45,478 nucleotides of DNA from Candidatus Scalindua arabica (GCA_018263435.1 JAANXD010000001.1:1-45478), one strand, 5' to 3'. Counted from the first letter of the stretch, positions 25,295 through 33,039 are shown. The notes: generated by a model from the sequence alone, not told the origin. A program made the numbers and translations.

Positions 25295-26761
25295 ATGAGA
25301 AAAATGATGCTTATCAATCCGCATCCCCCTGGGAGACATGGTGAGGAGAGTATATCTGTCATAGTTCAAATGCCTTTAAACCTGGCATACATCGCAGCCC
25401 TTACACCGGGTGACTGGGAGTTTGACGTAATCGATGAAAATCTTGAACTGGCCCTGGATGATAACGGAGATATTACATTCGAGCCCGTGGATATGGTTTG
25501 CATTACTTCTGTTACCTATCAAGTGTCAAGAGCATACAAGATAGCTGAGGTCTGTAGGAAAAAAGGCATGACAGTGGTCATGGGAGGAATACACGCTTCA
25601 GTAGTGCCAGAAGAAGCTTCAAAATACGTGGATGCAATTTTTATCGGAGAGGCCGAAACATTGTGGCCACAAGTCATTAAAGATTTTGAAAAAGGCGAAC
25701 TCAAAAAGAAGTATGAAGGTGGGCTGCCAGGCCTGTCAGAGATGAAGCATGTATTTCCGAACAGGGAACTCTTGAAGAAGAAATATGATTACAAGTTTTC
25801 ATCTATTGTTACAACAAAAGGTTGTCCAAATTACTGTGATTTCTGTAGTGTACCAACCTTTCAGGGAAAAAAGTACAGAGAAAGACCGTTTGAAGATGTC
25901 CTGGATGAGATGGAATCAACTGATTATAAGGGGCTCATGTTTGCAGAAGATAATTTCTATGGACATAGTAAGAACTCTGCTAACAGGGCAAAAGACCTCT
26001 TTCGTGGTATGATAGATAGGGGCATTAAAAAGGACTGGCTTGGATTTACTGCGCTCAATATATCAAAGGATGCAGAGGCACTTGATCTCATGGCAAAGAG
26101 TGGAAATTTCGGATTTCTCTGTGGCATAGAATCAACAAATGAAGCGGTTCTGGAAAAGATGAATAAAACGACTAATTTAAGGATTGGTGCTGATAATTAT
26201 TATGACAGCGTTCAAAAGATTCACGATCATGGCCTTGTTGTCTGGGGATCCATAGTTTTGGGAGCAGATGGTGATGACAAAGATTCATTCAAAAGAATGA
26301 CAGATTTTGTTCTGCAAAACAATATTGACGTTCTTACCTTTGGAATTAATTGTCCGTTTCCAAAGACTGCACTTTATGCCAGGCTTGATTCTGAAAAGAG
26401 GATTTTTAGAAAGAATTATCCTGAAGACTGGAAATATTACGACACGGCTCATGTAGTTCACAGACTCGTAGATATGAACCTTGAGGAGTTTATAGAAGGC
26501 ATGCAATATATGTATGATCATCTTTATGCCGGAGACAATCTGAGATTGCGATTCAGGAAATCACTTCAGACTATCGGAAGTACAACTCATGGCAAACGTA
26601 ACGCCATGTTTGGTTTCAGGGTCGGCTCTGACTGGATTCAGGTATTTGAACAGGTGCTGGAGAATCTGCGTAAACTTTACGATTCGGGAGATTATTACCA
26701 GGACTGGTACAAGAGCAGTGCCGTTACCGTACAGTCAGAAAAAGGAGTTGCAGTTAGTTGA
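25295..26761 (+). CDS. B12-binding-domain radical SAM enzyme
   Basis: A 488-residue enzyme. The N-terminal ~150 residues form a Rossmann-type cobalamin-binding-like domain (MLINPHPPG, LNLAYIAAL, DMVCITSVTYQ, VVMGGIHASVVPEEA, FIGEAE). The classical DxHxxG motif is not seen, as in many members. The radical SAM motif CPNYCDFC (Cx3Cx2C) follows at about residues 179-186, with AEDNFYG and GIESTNE after it. AGGAGG lies upstream of the ATG. Such enzymes do C-C bond formation, methylation and ring chemistry on unreactive carbons. As last gene of the cluster it is the best candidate for the unusual carbon chemistry. Confidence 0.88.
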   Translation: MRKMMLINPHPPGRHGEESISVIVQMPLNLAYIAALTPGDWEFDVIDENLELALDDNGDITFEPVDMVCITSVTYQVSRAYKIAEVCRKKGMTVVMGGIHASVVPEEASKYVDAIFIGEAETLWPQVIKDFEKGELKKKYEGGLPGLSEMKHVFPNRELLKKKYDYKFSSIVTTKGCPNYCDFCSVPTFQGKKYRERPFEDVLDEMESTDYKGLMFAEDNFYGHSKNSANRAKDLFRGMIDRGIKKDWLGFTALNISKDAEALDLMAKSGNFGFLCGIESTNEAVLEKMNKTTNLRIGADNYYDSVQKIHDHGLVVWGSIVLGADGDDKDSFKRMTDFVLQNNIDVLTFGINCPFPKTALYARLDSEKRIFRKNYPEDWKYYDTAHVVHRLVDMNLEEFIEGMQYMYDHLYAGDNLRLRFRKSLQTIGSTTHGKRNAMFGFRVGSDWIQVFEQVLENLRKLYDSGDYYQDWYKSSAVTVQSEKGVAVS

Positions 26762-27127
26762 GAGTTGACTCAATTGTTACTTTTCTAGCATAACACATAT
26801 GTTGGGCATGTACAGGATAATCCTGATTAAGAAAGTCAGGGCAAAACATTAGAAGAATCAAAGAAAAACAAAAAGCAGGTATGGTGCCCACCGATTTCTT
26901 AGATTTCTTTCCTCAAATACCCCCATAAATGGAAAACGTCAAGAGCGTTTTAATAAGTGGACAAGCTTTTCCACTTTTATCTATATAATTAGAAATATTT
27001 TCCTTCTATAGCAAGTAATATCATGGAAAGTTTCCACTTATTGCACTGTTAGTGGCCTATCCAAATAGCCATACAATTATATGTACTTTTATATGGCATA
27101 ATGTGCTGATAATGTTATAATCTTTGT
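26762..27127. other. 366-base region between lipid cluster and cassette array
   Basis: No gene is seen. It holds a short palindrome, CAGGATAATCCTG (26813-26825), and a 10-base inverted pair, AATAAGTGGA (26952-26961) with TCCACTTATT (27033-27042), followed by GTTAGTGG. The second structure could be a degraded attC-like site at the head of the array, but the outer arms pair poorly. Confidence 0.4.
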
Positions 27128-27406
27128 ATGGCAAAGACAAGATTTGAATGGGAAGAGGATAAAAACCGAAAAAACAAAGAAAAGCACGGTGTCTCATTTG
27201 AGTTGGCTCAATATGCTTTTGTCGACCCGAACAGAGTAATTGCAGAGGATCGAAAACATAGCCATAAGGAAGAACGCTATTATTGTTTTGGCAAAATCGG
27301 AGAGGAAATTTTAACAGTAAGATTTACATATCGAAAGGATGTAATTAGAATAATAGGTGCAGGTTACTGGAGGAAAGGAAAAAATATATATGAAAAACAA
27401 AATTAG
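27128..27406 (+). CDS. brnT: BrnT-family toxin
   Basis: A 92-residue protein with the BrnT pattern: FEWEEDKNRKNKEKHGVSFELAQYAFVDPNRVIAED, then ERYYCFGKIGEEILTVRFTYRKDVIRIIGAGYWRKGK. BrnT toxins have a RelE-like fold and cut RNA, arresting growth. It overlaps the downstream antitoxin by 17 bases. As a promoter-bearing toxin-antitoxin unit inside an integron-type array, it probably stabilises the array against deletion. Confidence 0.87.
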   Translation: MAKTRFEWEEDKNRKNKEKHGVSFELAQYAFVDPNRVIAEDRKHSHKEERYYCFGKIGEEILTVRFTYRKDVIRIIGAGYWRKGKNIYEKQN

Positions 27407-27644
27407 GTACACCGATGAGCCTCTTGGCAAATTAAAAGTTGTTGATGATTTTTTACCACCACTAGAAGATTTGATCTTTAAGAAAGAAAATGTAAAAGTC
27501 ACAATGTCTTTGAGTAAGTCTAGTGTTGATTTCTTTAAGAAAGAAGCCAAGAAGCATCATACATCTTATCAAGCAATGATCCGCAAGCTACTTGACTTTT
27601 ACACAGCACAGCATGAAAAGCCCCTAACAAGGCGCTCAAGCTAA
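27390..27644 (+). CDS. brnA: BrnA-like antitoxin
   Basis: 84 residues from the ATG at 27390, with AGGAAAGGAA just upstream. The first half is a toxin-binding segment (PLGKLKVVDDFLPPLEDLIFKKE). The second half is a ribbon-helix-helix-like domain: KVTMSLSKSSVDFFKKEAKKHHTSYQAMIRKLLDFYTAQH. It should neutralise BrnT and repress the operon. The final residues (PLTRRSS) are encoded by the beginning of the attC-like site, showing that the cassette junction has supplied the end of the coding sequence. Confidence 0.82.
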   Translation: MKNKIRYTDEPLGKLKVVDDFLPPLEDLIFKKENVKVTMSLSKSSVDFFKKEAKKHHTSYQAMIRKLLDFYTAQHEKPLTRRSS

Positions 27645-27747
27645 CCCCTCTATCATGTGTGGTTTTCAAGTTTTCAGATTCATTGATTATTTTATTTTTG
27701 TCAAAAGGTTTATCCGCTAAGCGGGTTAGCTTGGCTCGACGTTAGCA
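27622..27747 (+). repeat. attC-like recombination site 1
   Basis: A 126-base site. The outer boxes are CCCTAAC (27622-27628) and GTTAGCA (27741-27747). The left arm CTAACAAGGCGCTCAAGCTAACCC, broken here as CTAACAAGGCGC + TCAAGCTAACCC, pairs with the right arm GGGTTAGC TTGGC TCGAC GTTAG, leaving a few unpaired bases as is usual for attC. The TAACAAGGCGCTCAAGC opening resembles well-known attC sites. It follows BrnTA. Confidence 0.8.
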
Positions 27748-27790
27748 TGTGGAATATCCTTTTTTAATATCATTATAAGATTTAAAAATC

Positions 27791-28237
27791 ATGGCAACAC
27801 AGTTTGCAACGATTCAGAAAAAAGACAAGAATGCACTATGGATAGAATTACGTTATGAAGCTCCAAAAGAAGAATATACAGGGTTGCGTTTAGAACGTAG
27901 TGACCGTCTATTTGATGTTCCATTTGAAAAATGGGAACAGCACACAGGTCAAACAATTGATTTGTCAACTTGGGAGGGCACAGGCGAGGGTATGATAGGC
28001 GGACCGACAAAACAACAAATAGAATTTTATTTGGATGGTCCATTGGCATTTATAGCAGCTTTCACAGATGAAAAAGAAATCCGGAATGGAATAAAGGAAC
28101 TCCGTCAATGGCTCAAAGATGAAAATATAGATTTCTCTAAAAATGCACGAAATCAGATTGAGGAAGAAATTAGGTACGCAAATTATTGCATCAAGGAAGG
28201 AAGAAAATTTAGAAATAACCAAAAGAAAAAATGCTAA
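27791..28237 (+). CDS. cassette-borne hypothetical protein
   Basis: A 148-residue soluble protein. It contains ALWIELRYEAPKEEYTGLRLERSDRLFDVPFEKWEQHTGQ, GMIGGPTKQQIEFYLDGPLAFIAAFTDEKEIRNGIKELRQWLK and a Lys/Asn-rich helical tail. No signal peptide or catalytic motif is visible and I do not recognise a family. The TAA stop is the TAA of the following attC-like box (TGCTAAC). It is the sole gene of its cassette, between sites 1 and 2. Confidence 0.65.
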   Translation: MATQFATIQKKDKNALWIELRYEAPKEEYTGLRLERSDRLFDVPFEKWEQHTGQTIDLSTWEGTGEGMIGGPTKQQIEFYLDGPLAFIAAFTDEKEIRNGIKELRQWLKDENIDFSKNARNQIEEEIRYANYCIKEGRKFRNNQKKKC

Positions 28238-28303
28238 CGACTGTTCAATCTGACGTTTTTCGCCGCTACGCTTTGAAAAATGCAAGTTAAACAGTCGTTA
28301 GCT
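28232..28303 (+). repeat. attC-like recombination site 2
   Basis: A 72-base site, the shortest and clearest of the array. GCTAACGACTGTT at the left pairs with AACAGTCGTTAGC at the right, a perfect 13-base stem including both boxes (TGCTAAC and GTTAGCT). An inner imperfect stem lies around CGCCGCTACGC. Confidence 0.83.
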
Positions 28304-28311
28304 TAAAAAAT

Positions 28312-28897
28312 ATGGAAGAATTACCAGCAATCGAAGTAACCAAGAAATCAGGAAATGAAGTATTTCACATATCTGGGAAACCATTGACTTTCAATCTTAT
28401 GTCTTTTTGGCAATGGTCATCATCGGACTTGGCAGGCAATGCTCTACGGGGAATGTTTGCAGAGTTTATCGTTGCATCAGCAGTTGGTAGTACAGTTGAC
28501 ACCAGAAAGGAATGGGGCGCCTTCGATATCGAAGATTGAAGTGAAATCCACTGCCTATGTCCAAAGCTGGTCTCAGAAAAAACTGTCTTCAATTCAATTT
28601 AGTATCCAACCCACTCAGGGTTGGGATGCAACATCAAATACATATTCATCGGAAAGAGTGAGGCAATCAGATATTTATGTCTTTTGTGTTTTATCACATA
28701 AAAACAAAAAAACCATTGATCCTTTGAACCTCGATCAGTGGGAGTTTTATGTTATAGACACAGATAGATTAAACAGGTCGGTTGGTAATCAAAAAAGAAT
28801 CATGTTGTCTCGGCTTATAAAGCTGGGACCGCGCAAAGTTACGTACAAAGATATTGCTGCAACAGTTAAACGAGTGAAGGGTAACATCATAAGCTAA
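28312..28897 (+). pseudogene. PD-(D/E)XK nuclease-like gene with a frameshift
   Basis: Two overlapping frames make one protein of about 190 residues. The first (from ATG 28312) runs ALRGMFAEFIVASAVG ... EWGAFDIE and then hits TGA at 28537-28539. The second frame continues IEVKSTAYVQSWSQKKLSSI ... QWEFYVIDTDRL to 28897. Joined, they give a WGAFDI-EVKS active site, the D...ExK of restriction-like nucleases. The break lies in ATCGAAGATTGAAG, where ATCGAAG and ATTGAAG look like a 7-base near-tandem duplication; removing one copy restores the frame. It is either a decayed gene or a sequence error. It is the only gene between attC-like sites 2 and 3, and the stop is supplied by site 3. Confidence 0.7.
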
Positions 28898-29022
28898 CAA
28901 CTTCTTGCACCTAACCACAAGCAGCAAGTTTTTTTCAAAAGGGTTTCTGCAGAGTATGTTTTATAGTTTGCAAATATTTTATATCCTGTTTGCTTGTGGT
29001 AGGTGAAGAATGGTCGTTATGG
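28892..29022 (+). repeat. attC-like recombination site 3
   Basis: A 131-base site. The left arm from AGCTAAC (28892-28898) continues AACTTCTTGCACCTAACCACAAGCA. The right arm TGCTTGTGGTAGGTGAAGAATGG ends in GTTATGG (29016-29022), broken here as TGCTTGTGGTAGG + TGAAGAATGG. They pair over most of their length with a few bulges. The stop codon of the nuclease-like gene lies in the left box. Confidence 0.78.
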
Positions 29023-29053
29023 CTAACAAACACAAAATGGAGGAGGTGAAATT

Positions 29054-29420
29054 ATGAGCAGTCTGCAACTTGATTGTGGGGCTTGTAAAACTGAGTCATC
29101 GATGAAAGCAACTAAAATTCCAAGGTTTTAATATAATTTTAAGAATTATTGGTTTTATTATCGCTATTCCCTCTGTATTGGGAGTACTATTTTCAATAAT
29201 TATGCTTTTCACCACTGGGCAAGCAACTTCTGAGGTAATGTCTACTGCGCAAAGTGATGCTGAAACTGCTGGAGCTGCAATTGGTGCAACTATGGGTTTT
29301 GGTATTTCCATTTTTATTGGTGCAAGTTCTCTGGTAGGTGGTACAATTGGATATTTGTTATTGATGAAAAGAAAAGTATACAAGTGCTTGAGGTGTGGTT
29401 ATATATTAGACAGGGCGTAA
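29054..29420 (+). pseudogene. zinc-ribbon membrane protein gene with a frameshift
   Basis: The start at ATG 29054 has GGAGGTG upstream and encodes MSSLQLDCGACKTESSMKAT, then KIPRF, followed by a TAA. In the next frame, without a break in sense, comes NIILRIIGFIIAIPSVLGVLFSIIM, a second membrane segment (GFGISIFIGASSLVGGTIGYLLL) and a zinc knuckle (CLRCGYIL). An extra T in GGTTTTAAT (29124-29132) explains the shift; with three Ts one protein of about 121 residues results. It has CxxC pairs at both ends and two to three membrane helices. Function unknown. Confidence 0.65.
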
Positions 29421-29528
29421 TTAAACATCTCTATTTAACATTTCTATTGTTATCTTAACCGGCACTTTTTAAGTATTTGCTGGAATGTGCTTTTATTCAA
29501 TCGTAAAAAGTTAGGAGGAAAGAGAAAT

Positions 29529-29753
29529 ATGAATATTAATTTAACAGCAATATTTGAGAAATCACCTCTTGGTTACATTGGATACATTGAAGAACTCCCA
29601 GGTGCAAACACACAGGGTAATACATTGGAAGAAACAAAAGAAAATCTTGCGGAAGCTGTCCAGTTGGTTCTTGAAACTAATCGTAAGCTGACAGAAGAGG
29701 AAAATAAAGGAAAGGAAATAATTAAAGAAACATTTGGTGTGATTTCCGCATGA
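29529..29753 (+). CDS. hicB: HicB-family antitoxin
   Basis: 74 residues from the ATG at 29529, which has AGGAGGAAAG upstream. The sequence INLTAIFEKSPLGYIGYIEELPGANTQGNTLEETKENLAEAVQLVLE is the partial RNase-H-like HicB fold with the standard ELPGANTQGxTLEEAxxNLxEA motif. There is no C-terminal DNA-binding domain, as in short HicB proteins. It overlaps hicA by four bases (ATGA). Antitoxin-first order is unusual relative to classical hicAB but common in this subgroup. Confidence 0.9.
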   Translation: MNINLTAIFEKSPLGYIGYIEELPGANTQGNTLEETKENLAEAVQLVLETNRKLTEEENKGKEIIKETFGVISA

Positions 29754-29935
29754 AAAGAAAAGATTTGATTCGGCATTTAGAAAAGAATGGATGCGAGTTT
29801 CTTCGTGAAGGAGGTAATCATACGGTATATGTAAATAGAATGGAAAAGAAGGTTTCTACGATTCCAAGGCATCGTGAGATTGATAAAAATCTGGCAAAAA
29901 GAATATGCAAAGATTTAGGAATATCCAAGCCATAA
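29750..29935 (+). CDS. hicA: HicA-family toxin
   Basis: A 61-residue dsRBD-like mRNA interferase. It has KRKDLIRHLEKNGCEFLREGGNHTVYVN and TIPRHREIDKNLAKRICKDLGI, with the catalytic His in GGNHTVY. Start overlaps hicB. The TAA stop falls in the left box of attC-like site 4 (CCATAAC). Confidence 0.9.
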   Translation: MKRKDLIRHLEKNGCEFLREGGNHTVYVNRMEKKVSTIPRHREIDKNLAKRICKDLGISKP

Positions 29936-30054
29936 CAAGCGCATTAAGCCAACCACCAATACATTAGCGGTTTAATATTTATCGAGGCTACCGCTCCAAG
30001 CCTCTCTTGTAACGTCACCGTACAGGTGGTGGCGACTTATGCGGGTCGTTAGCC
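29930..30054 (+). repeat. attC-like recombination site 4
   Basis: A 125-base site. The left arm CCATAACAAGCGCATTAAGC + CAACCACC pairs with the right arm GGTGGCGACTTATGCG + GGTCGTTAGCC (ending at 30054). The box pair is CCATAAC / GTTAGCC. The opening TAACAAGCGCATTAAGCC is close to typical attC text. Confidence 0.8.
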
Positions 30055-30090
30055 AAAAAACAATAACTTTGAATTAGAGGGGAGAACTGA

Positions 30091-30291
30091 ATGTCAACAG
30101 TAGGCGAAATCAAAGAAGCGATAGAAACGCTTCCAGAGAAAGATTATATCCAATTGAGGCAGTGGTTTTCGGAAAAAGACTGGGGAAAATGGGATAAACA
30201 GATTTTAGCGGATTCAGAAGCAGGAACGTTGGATTTCCTGATTAAGGAAGCCCTTGAGGAAAAATCTAAGGGAAAGCTTAAAGAACTCTAA
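30091..30291 (+). CDS. antitoxin of a RelE-type pair
   Basis: A 66-residue protein: VGEIKEAIETLPEKDYIQLRQWFSEKDWGKWDKQILADSEAGTLDFLIKEALEEKSKGKLKEL. The order helix (LPxxxxxxLRxWF), DxxKWDxQIxxDxxAGxLDxL, and a basic end GKLKEL is the common layout of short antitoxins placed directly before RelE-type toxins. AGGGGAG lies before the ATG. It abuts the toxin gene with no gap. Confidence 0.82.
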   Translation: MSTVGEIKEAIETLPEKDYIQLRQWFSEKDWGKWDKQILADSEAGTLDFLIKEALEEKSKGKLKEL

Positions 30292-30552
30292 ATGCATCGG
30301 ACAACAAATCGATTCTGGAAATATTTTGAGAATCTTCCACAACTTGTTCAAATGAGAGCTAAGAAGAATTTTGAGCTTCTCAAAAAGAACCATTCACATC
30401 CATCTCTTCATTTTAAAAAAGTTGGAAAACTTTGGTCAGTCCGGGCAGGAATGAATCATAGGGCACTTTCAGTTGAAGATGGTAAAGATTATATTTTGGT
30501 TTGGATAGGTACTCACGATGAGTACGAGCGTATGATTAATAAAAAGGGCTAA
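30292..30552 (+). CDS. RelE/ParE-like toxin
   Basis: 86 residues: TTNRFWKYFENLPQLVQMRAKKNFELLKKNHSHPSLHFKKVGKLWSVRAGMNHRALSVEDGKDYILVWIGTHDEYERMI. The RAKKNFELLKKNxxHPSLHFKKVG and YRALxxE-like (HRALSVE) segments plus WIGTHDEYERMI mark the RelE superfamily branch whose relatives cleave mRNA. It starts directly at the antitoxin stop. Its own stop (TAA, 30550-30552) sits in GGGCTAACACC, which looks like the left box of a fifth attC whose right half is missing. Confidence 0.85.
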   Translation: MHRTTNRFWKYFENLPQLVQMRAKKNFELLKKNHSHPSLHFKKVGKLWSVRAGMNHRALSVEDGKDYILVWIGTHDEYERMINKKG

Positions 30553-30570
30553 CACCTATAAGGCCCCCGT
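30547..30570 (+). repeat. left arm of a truncated fifth attC-like site
   Basis: GGCTAACACCTATAAGGCCC has the box and arm pattern of the other sites. I searched the 170 bases that follow and found no matching GTTAG-type right arm, so the array appears cut off here, just before the end of guaA. Confidence 0.4.
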
Positions 30571-30743
30571 TGTCAAGCGATAAAGTACTCCTCATAGAAA
30601 GAGTTAAGATACTTTTCCTTAATAATTTATATATCTGCCTCAAAAAAAGAATCAATACTCCGGCTTTATTTCAAAATATAGCAGTTACAGGAGTACCCTG
30701 TGCACCAAACACCTATTGGGGTTCAATAGTCATGAGCTTTAAA

Positions 30744-32297
30744 TCACTCCCACTCGATAGTGCTTGGTGGTTTTGAACTGATATCATAAACAACACGGTT
30801 AACTCCCCTGACCTCATTAATTATGCGGCTTGAAATATTGGCCAGTACTTCGTATGGTAATTTTACCCAATCTGCTGTCATAAAGTCGGTTGTTTCAACA
30901 GCCCTTAAAGCGATAACATTTTCGTAACTTCTTTCATCTCCCATAACACCAACGGTACTTACCGGTAAGAAGACGGCAAATGCTTGAGCAATTTTTCCAT
31001 AAAAACCTGCTGATTGTATCTCCTGGATCATGATTTCATCTGCACATCTGAGGATTTCCAATCGGTCTTGTGTGATTTCTCCTATTATCCTTATAGCAAG
31101 ACCAGGGCCGGGAAAGGGGTGTCTCCATATGATTTCATCCGGCAAGCCAAGTTCCGAACCCATTTTTCTCACTTCATCTTTGAAAAGCTCTTTCAGGGGC
31201 TCGACAAGTTCAAAACCCAATTCTGCAGGCAATGCCCCCACATTGTGATGGCTTTTTATAGTGGCAGTAGGGCCGCCATGTGCAGAAACGCTTTCTATAA
31301 TATCCGGGTAGAGTGTGCCCTGTGCCAGGTATTTAATATCAGCCAACTTATTTGCTTCATCTTTAAACACATCAATAAACTCGTGGCCGATAATTTTCCT
31401 TTTCTGCTCCGGATCGGTTACACCTGATAACTTTTCCAGGAATCTCTCCTTTGCATTAACAGGATGTAAATCTACTTTGAAATTATTATTGAAGGCTTCT
31501 ATTACACTTTCAAATTCGTTTATTCTCAGTAATCCGTTGTCTACGAAAATGCAGGAAAGCTTGCTGCCTATTGCATTGTAAATAAGAGCAGCGGCAACAG
31601 CAGAATCAACACCGCCTGACAGGCCACAAACAACTCTTTCATTTCCAACCTGCTTTTGTATTTTTTCTACCGCACTTTTTATATAGGAACTCATTATCCA
31701 GTCACCAGCACAGCCACAAATATTGAAAAGAAAGTTACGTATAATCTGATTGCCAGATGTGGTGTGTGTTACTTCCGGGTGGAATTGAACGCCATAGAAA
31801 CTCTTCTCTTTATGTCTTGCTGCTGCGTAAGGACAATTTTCCGTATATGCAAGTGATTGGAAATCTTCAGGAAGCCCTATTGCCTGATCACCATGACTCA
31901 TCCATACATCTATAGAATCACCCAGTGTATCATCAAAAAGAGATGTATGGTCCTTGATGGTACATTTAGTGTTTCCGTATTCTCTGTTTTCTGATGATTT
32001 TATTTCGGCGCCTAATATTTGGCTGCCCAATTGAAACCCATAACATATCCCTAAAATTGGAATATCCATAAAAAGAATTTGTTCATCACATTGTGGTGCA
32101 TTGGAAGCATATACACTGGATGGCCCGCCACTGAAGATTATGCCCTTTGGATTCAGTTTTTTGATTTCTTCAGGTGTTATTTTGTATGATACAATTTTAC
32201 TATAGATATTTTGTTCCCTGATTCTCCTTGCAATCAGATGAGAGTATTGTGAACCAAAATCTACAACAAGTATGATTTCATGTGTTATTTTCTGCAT
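30744..32297 (-). CDS. guaA: GMP synthase (glutamine-hydrolysing)
   Basis: Converts XMP to GMP with ATP and glutamine. The class I glutaminase has GGPSSVYA, the nucleophile Cys in GICYGFQL and the His/Glu pair in FHPEVTHT. The ATP pyrophosphatase domain has the P-loop [10 protein letters not shown], and the C-terminal dimerisation domain ends with the expected KPPSTIEWE. 517 residues from the ATG at 32297, a normal length. A TTG lies nine bases earlier. Stands alone, converging on the cassette array. Confidence 0.96.
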   Translation of the reverse strand: MQKITHEIILVVDFGSQYSHLIARRIREQNIYSKIVSYKITPEEIKKLNPKGIIFSGGPSSVYASNAPQCDEQILFMDIPILGICYGFQLGSQILGAEIKSSENREYGNTKCTIKDHTSLFDDTLGDSIDVWMSHGDQAIGLPEDFQSLAYTENCPYAAARHKEKSFYGVQFHPEVTHTTSGNQIIRNFLFNICGCAGDWIMSSYIKSAVEKIQKQVGNERVVCGLSGGVDSAVAAALIYNAIGSKLSCIFVDNGLLRINEFESVIEAFNNNFKVDLHPVNAKERFLEKLSGVTDPEQKRKIIGHEFIDVFKDEANKLADIKYLAQGTLYPDIIESVSAHGGPTATIKSHHNVGALPAELGFELVEPLKELFKDEVRKMGSELGLPDEIIWRHPFPGPGLAIRIIGEITQDRLEILRCADEIMIQEIQSAGFYGKIAQAFAVFLPVSTVGVMGDERSYENVIALRAVETTDFMTADWVKLPYEVLANISSRIINEVRGVNRVVYDISSKPPSTIEWE

Positions 32298-32531
32298 ATT
32301 CTTCAAAAATTAATTAAATGTTTGTCTAAATCAGCGCGACAAAATAACATAAAAAACACCTTGCGGTTGTTGAAAAAATAGACAAATTCGAGTCTGATTT
32401 TCCGTTAAAGAAGGTTTTTACACGTAATACTATATATCGTAGAAATAATCAAGTTAGTTTTTCTGATGGCCTGTAAAGGCATAAATTTGGGGTAGTTTGC
32501 AGGTATCAGAAAACCCTGTCACAGCAAACCC

Positions 32532-32559
32532 TTGACTTTGGGTTATATTTAGTTATATT
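32532..32559 (+). promoter_or_regulatory. candidate promoter upstream of dksA
   Basis: TTGACT (32532-32537), a 16-base spacer, then TATATT (32554-32559), about 100 bases before the dksA start. Confidence 0.45.
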
Positions 32560-32603
32560 CATTCCTCGAGTAGGAAAAAATACCCTTTTTAATGAAGAAG
32601 AAA

Positions 32604-32614
32604 TATGGTATAAT
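32604..32614 (+). promoter_or_regulatory. extended -10 promoter element near dksA
   Basis: TATGGTATAAT contains a perfect TATAAT (32609-32614) preceded by TGG, the extended -10 pattern. Transcription would start near 32621, leaving a short leader with GGGAGG at 32648-32653. Confidence 0.5.
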
Positions 32615-32658
32615 TTCCGCTTTTAAAGGTTATTTAAATAAGTAGTGGGAGGATTGGA

Positions 32659-33039
32659 TTGAAGGCAGCTGAATTAGCACTATACAAGAAAACACTTCTG
32701 GAGCTTCGTGAAAAGCTGGTTGGAAACGTAAACTTTATGGAAGACGAAGCATTGGGGAAATCCAGACAGGATGCTTCAGGAGATCTATCAAACGTACCTA
32801 TCCACATGGCTGATGTTGGTACTGACAATTATGACCGTGATTTAACCATCGGGCTTATTCAAAATGGCGAGGAAGAGTTAAGGTCAATAGATGAGGCTTT
32901 GGAAAGGATAAGTAATAAGAAGTTTGGTTTGTGCGAGGAGTGTGGAAAGAAGGTTTCCAAGGCACGTCTAACGGCGTTACCTTATGTAAAGAACTGTATT
33001 GAATGTCAGAGACAGGAGGAGGAATCTGATAAGACTTAA
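32659..33039 (+). CDS. DksA/TraR-family zinc-finger protein
   Basis: A 126-residue member of the DksA/TraR family: an N-terminal coiled coil (ELALYKKTLLELREKLVGNV), the DNYDRDLTIGL segment and a four-Cys zinc finger CEECGKKVSKARLTALPYVKNCIEC. The coiled-coil-tip Asp pair of true DksA is not clearly matched (DVGTDNYDRD), so it may be one of the shorter RNA-polymerase-binding relatives. The start is TTG at 32659, following GGGAGG by six bases. lspA overlaps its 3' end, as seen in many bacteria. Confidence 0.88.
   Translation: MKAAELALYKKTLLELREKLVGNVNFMEDEALGKSRQDASGDLSNVPIHMADVGTDNYDRDLTIGLIQNGEEELRSIDEALERISNKKFGLCEECGKKVSKARLTALPYVKNCIECQRQEEESDKT

Larger units (their letters stand above)
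32298..32658 (+). other. intergenic region with dksA-lspA promoters
   Basis: No gene is seen. It separates guaA (minus) from dksA (plus). Two promoter-like sites for dksA lie at its right end, described separately. The left part is plain AT-rich sequence. Confidence 0.5.

Noticed and set aside
26813-26825. CAGGATAATCCTG as terminator of the lipid cluster
   Set aside because: The stem is short and AT-containing, with no U-tract after it.
27128-30570. CRISPR array
   Set aside because: The repeated elements differ in length and sequence, and the spacing holds whole genes. No direct repeats of constant length were found anywhere in the window.
31014-31856. Several plus-strand frames opposite guaA
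   Set aside because: They are antisense shadows of a clearly conserved gene.
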